Assembly (NCBI GenBank): GCA_024639405.1
Contig: JAHEIL010000047.1
Coordinates: 48,911 to 112,910 of the forward strand
Source: Crocinitomicaceae bacterium
Lineage (GTDB): Bacteria; Bacteroidota; Bacteroidia; Flavobacteriales_D; Crocinitomicaceae
Length of the DNA stretch: 64,000 bases
Direction: 5' to 3'
Position numbers and translations under genes: made by a program. Of the stretch, positions 61,706 to 64,000 are shown piece by piece; position 1 is the first letter of the stretch; the number at the start of each line of letters is the position of its first letter. The notes below the pieces were generated by a model. That model did not search any database and was not told the DNA's origin. It saw nothing but the letters and a program-made list of their open reading frames with translations.

Positions 61706-62786
61706 ATTTTACTCGTTACTCGTTGTTTATGCATGTAGTTTAATGCTCTTTTTCGCATGTTCAACTGATAATTTAGCTAAAAACCATTCATTTCATAGTG
61801 CAAAATCTGCTGCTTTTACATATGTCGGACGTTTTGATTTTTCTGATAAAAATGGTCCTAAAGTATGGGCTCCAGGCGCTTATATAAAAGTTGATTTTCA
61901 TGGGTCTTATTGCGCTATCAAAATAAAAGACGAAAACAAATTTTATACGCATTACAATTACATTCATGTCGTAATTGATGATACAATTATAAGACGTTTC
62001 AAGCTCTCAAAAACAGACAATACTATTGTAATTGGCAAAAATTTTAGTCAACAAAAACACCATCTTACTATATGTAAGGATACCGAAAGCGATATTGGAT
62101 TTATTCAATTTGAAGGGGTGTATTGTAGAAAAATTTCTAAAGTGAAAAAACACGCAGTCATAGAATTCATTGGTGATTCTATCACGTGTGGAAATGGTTC
62201 AGATTTAAGTCGCATTGACTGTAAAGATGGGAAATGGTTTGACCAACACAATGCTTTTATGAGTTATGGTGCAATTTTAGCTAGAAGATTAAAACGAGAA
62301 TGGATGTTGAGTTCTGTTTCAGGTATTGGTTTAACACGAAGTTGCTGTGGTAACGAACTTACAATGCCACAATGTTATCAATACTTAACATTCAAACCTT
62401 CATCTCAAATTTATCCGATATGGAAAGAACATCCAGATTTGGTGTGTGTAACATTGGGTCAAAATGATGGCTTACAAAAAAAGCCGTTGTATGTTTCAAG
62501 CTATCTTAAATTTTTAACGCTTTTAAGAAAAACACATCCAAAAGCACAATTTGTTTTATGTACAAGTCCTATGGCTAAAGAAAAACTCAGAAATCACTTA
62601 AAAGATTGCATTCAAAAGGTGGTGAGAATTGCCAAAAATAGAGGTGAACAAAAATTAGAAATGTTTGCGTATTCGAAAACATATGGGAAAGGATGTTTAT
62701 CTCACCCAACGGTTGAAGAACATTTAAAAATTGCACAAGAACTATTCAACTTTATTAAAGCTAAAAACTTAATTCAACTGAACTAA
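61677..62786 (+). CDS. lipoprotein CE2-like SGNH acetyl esterase
   Basis: 369 residues. Lipoprotein signal YSLLVVYACSLMLFFAC (Cys ~28). A jelly-roll domain (45-160) precedes an SGNH hydrolase domain: EFIGDSITCGNG (catalytic Ser), TLGQNDG (oxyanion Asn) and the His near the end in KGCLSHPTVEEHLKIA. The domain order is that of carbohydrate esterase family 2, deacetylases of xylan/mannan. Starts inside the acyltransferase-3 gene, suggesting one makes and the other removes O-acyl groups on the same polymer. Confidence 0.85.
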   Translation: MLKKIKLRTKFYSLLVVYACSLMLFFACSTDNLAKNHSFHSAKSAAFTYVGRFDFSDKNGPKVWAPGAYIKVDFHGSYCAIKIKDENKFYTHYNYIHVVIDDTIIRRFKLSKTDNTIVIGKNFSQQKHHLTICKDTESDIGFIQFEGVYCRKISKVKKHAVIEFIGDSITCGNGSDLSRIDCKDGKWFDQHNAFMSYGAILARRLKREWMLSSVSGIGLTRSCCGNELTMPQCYQYLTFKPSSQIYPIWKEHPDLVCVTLGQNDGLQKKPLYVSSYLKFLTLLRKTHPKAQFVLCTSPMAKEKLRNHLKDCIQKVVRIAKNRGEQKLEMFAYSKTYGKGCLSHPTVEEHLKIAQELFNFIKAKNLIQLN

Positions 62787-63896
62787 TTCGTTGTAAACTG
62801 CTTCATACATTGGCAAGATTTTTTCAATGTCAAAATGTCGAGATCGATTCAATGAATTGTCCTTAAACTGCTTTAATTGCTCATCATCTTTTAAAATTTT
62901 CAAAGTATTAATTGCCATATCTTCAGTGTCTCCTACATTGGATAAATATCCTGTTTCACCATGAATATTTACTTCTGGAATTCCACCTGTGTTTGAAGAA
63001 ATAACAGGGACACCTACAGCCATTGCTTCTAGCGCTGCCAAGCCAAAACTTTCAGTTTCAGAAGGCAACAAAAAGACATCAGATAATTCTAAAACATGGG
63101 CAGTATCTCTTACTTTACCAATAAAAATAACTTTATCACAAATTTGCAATTCACGCACTAATTTTTCACAGGCATAGCGTTCAGGACCATCGCCAACTAA
63201 TATCAGTTTTGAGGCTATATTTTGTTGAACTTTATAAAACACTTCGATCACATCTTCAACGCGTTTAACTTTTCTAAAATTAGATACATGACAAAGAATG
63301 CGTTCATTATCTGCCGCATATTTTTGTCTTATGATCGCTGGAGTGTCTGTATTTTGAAGAGCTGGAACAATAAAATTTGGTATTACATGTATCTCGCGCG
63401 TTGTTGCAAAATGTTTGTATGTATCGTTTTTTAAACTTTCTGAAACTGCCGTTACAGCATCTGATTGATTGATGCAAAAAGTAATAACAGGCTCAAAAGA
63501 TGGATCTTTTCCTACTAATGTAATATCTGTTCCATGTAATGTTGTTACAAAAGGAATCGAAATGCCTTGAGATTGTAAAATTTGTTTCGCCATAAAAGCA
63601 GCAGAAGCATGAGGAATGGCATAATGAACATGTAAAATATCTAACTTTTCATATTTCACAACATCCACCATTTTGCTTGTCAATTCTGTTTCATAAGGCT
63701 GGTATTCAAACAAGGGATAATCACTTACTGCAACCTCATGGTAAAAAATATTTTCACGAAAACTACCTAAACGAACAGGTTGTGAATAGGTAATAAAATG
63801 AACTTGATGGCCTTTTTTTGCCAATGCTTTACCCAATTCTGTCCCTACAACTCCACTTCCACCAAACGTTGGATATAAAACAATTCCTATTTTCAT
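62769..63896 (-). CDS. bshA: N-acetyl-alpha-D-glucosaminyl L-malate synthase
   Basis: 375 residues, GT4 glycosyltransferase. Joins UDP-GlcNAc and L-malate in the first step of bacillithiol synthesis. GIVLYPTFGGSGVVGTELGKALAKKGH and HVHYAIPHASAAFMAK are typical of BshA, as is the nucleotide-sugar motif ETESFGLAALEAMAVGVPVISSNTGGIPEV. Convergent with the esterase gene, overlapping by 18 bases. Confidence 0.93.
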   Translation of the reverse strand: MKIGIVLYPTFGGSGVVGTELGKALAKKGHQVHFITYSQPVRLGSFRENIFYHEVAVSDYPLFEYQPYETELTSKMVDVVKYEKLDILHVHYAIPHASAAFMAKQILQSQGISIPFVTTLHGTDITLVGKDPSFEPVITFCINQSDAVTAVSESLKNDTYKHFATTREIHVIPNFIVPALQNTDTPAIIRQKYAADNERILCHVSNFRKVKRVEDVIEVFYKVQQNIASKLILVGDGPERYACEKLVRELQICDKVIFIGKVRDTAHVLELSDVFLLPSETESFGLAALEAMAVGVPVISSNTGGIPEVNIHGETGYLSNVGDTEDMAINTLKILKDDEQLKQFKDNSLNRSRHFDIEKILPMYEAVYNELVQLN

Positions 63897-63898
63897 TT

Positions 63899-64000
63899 TT
63901 ATTTATTTTCGTTCAACGCCTCGTAAATAACACGTTGTATTTCTGTTCGAATGTTCAAATCTCTAATTTTCCAATTGTCTTGACTTGGACAAACACGATT
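63899..64000 (-). CDS. 3' end of a further gene (product unknown)
   Basis: On the minus strand 33 codons are open from the window edge to a TAA at 63901-63899, ending in ...RVIYEALNENK. The stop is two bases before the bshA start codon (TAA, AA, ATG), so this is probably the preceding gene of a bshA operon. Too short to identify. Confidence 0.55.
   Translation of the reverse strand, partial: NRVCPSQDNWKIRDLNIRTEIQRVIYEALNENK

Noticed and set aside
1-64000. tRNA, rRNA, CRISPR array, insertion sequence, prophage
   Set aside because: Intergenic gaps were read on both strands; no cloverleaf, spaced repeats, transposase, integrase or phage structural genes were seen.

Overview
This window is an AT-rich, gene-dense stretch of a Bacteroidetes chromosome, most likely from the order Flavobacteriales (possibly near Fluviicola/Crocinitomicaceae; the family-level placement is inference). 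The evidence is the recurrent Bacteroidetes -7 promoter motif TAnnTTTG in front of many genes. Families typical of the phylum also occur: DUF5686, DUF3078, DUF1573, a gliding-motility/T9SS-type C-terminal domain, BshA of bacillithiol synthesis, and an RND/TolC operon driven by a TetR gene. I see no rRNA, tRNA, CRISPR array, insertion sequence or prophage. Nearly all of it reads as ordinary core chromosome.

Layout. 1-8.4 kb: folP (5' end cut off), a PLP deaminase-like enzyme, a small Cys-rich protein, a PlsC-like acyltransferase, a membrane-anchored unknown, a CBS/BtuF-like pair, and a long YwqK/MORN-like repeat protein. 8.6-15.2 kb: dinB, a TerC-like membrane protein, uvrB, elbB, pckA. 15.3-23.1 kb (minus): a DUF5686 outer-membrane protein, a corA / M42 peptidase / YigZ / PIG-V-like operon, and dnaA. 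23.4-30.5 kb: thioesterase plus arginase-fold enzyme, a small lipoprotein with a possible structured RNA upstream, a SirB1-like protein, a CAP-domain protein, two DUF1573 proteins, a lipoprotein, def, a GtrA protein and ruvX. 30.5-40 kb: dapD, a TetR-TolC-MFP-RND efflux operon behind a perfect 18-bp palindrome, lpdA, menB. 40-45.8 kb: AAC(3)-fold protein, TonB-like and WG-repeat proteins in one operon, rpmE, and a beta-helix lipoprotein.

45.8-50.1 kb holds what I consider the most interesting locus. A CbbR/CcmR-like LysR gene is divergent from a tightly overlapping operon: CutA/PII-like protein, a 92-aa unknown, a DUF6671-like zinc-ribbon protein, a Sua5-type threonylcarbamoyl-AMP synthase, and an SbtA-family bicarbonate permease. 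Sua5 uses bicarbonate as substrate and SbtA imports it, so the operon may link inorganic carbon uptake and sensing to tRNA t6A synthesis.

50.1-55.2 kb is a TetR / ABC / HlyD / TolC export operon whose ABC subunit has lost the Walker A lysine, the LSGGQ signature and the H-loop histidine. 55.3-64 kb: mdh; an ECF sigma factor overlapping a membrane protein that ends in a CHU_C-like (T9SS type B) domain; a DUF3078 barrel; a thiolase; an acyltransferase-3/CE2-esterase overlapping pair; bshA; and the 3' end of one more gene.

A near-perfect 24-bp palindrome occurs twice in intergenic DNA (782-805 and 12605-12628). Several promoters lie so close to the start codon that transcripts should be almost leaderless. 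These promoters also correct several start codons.
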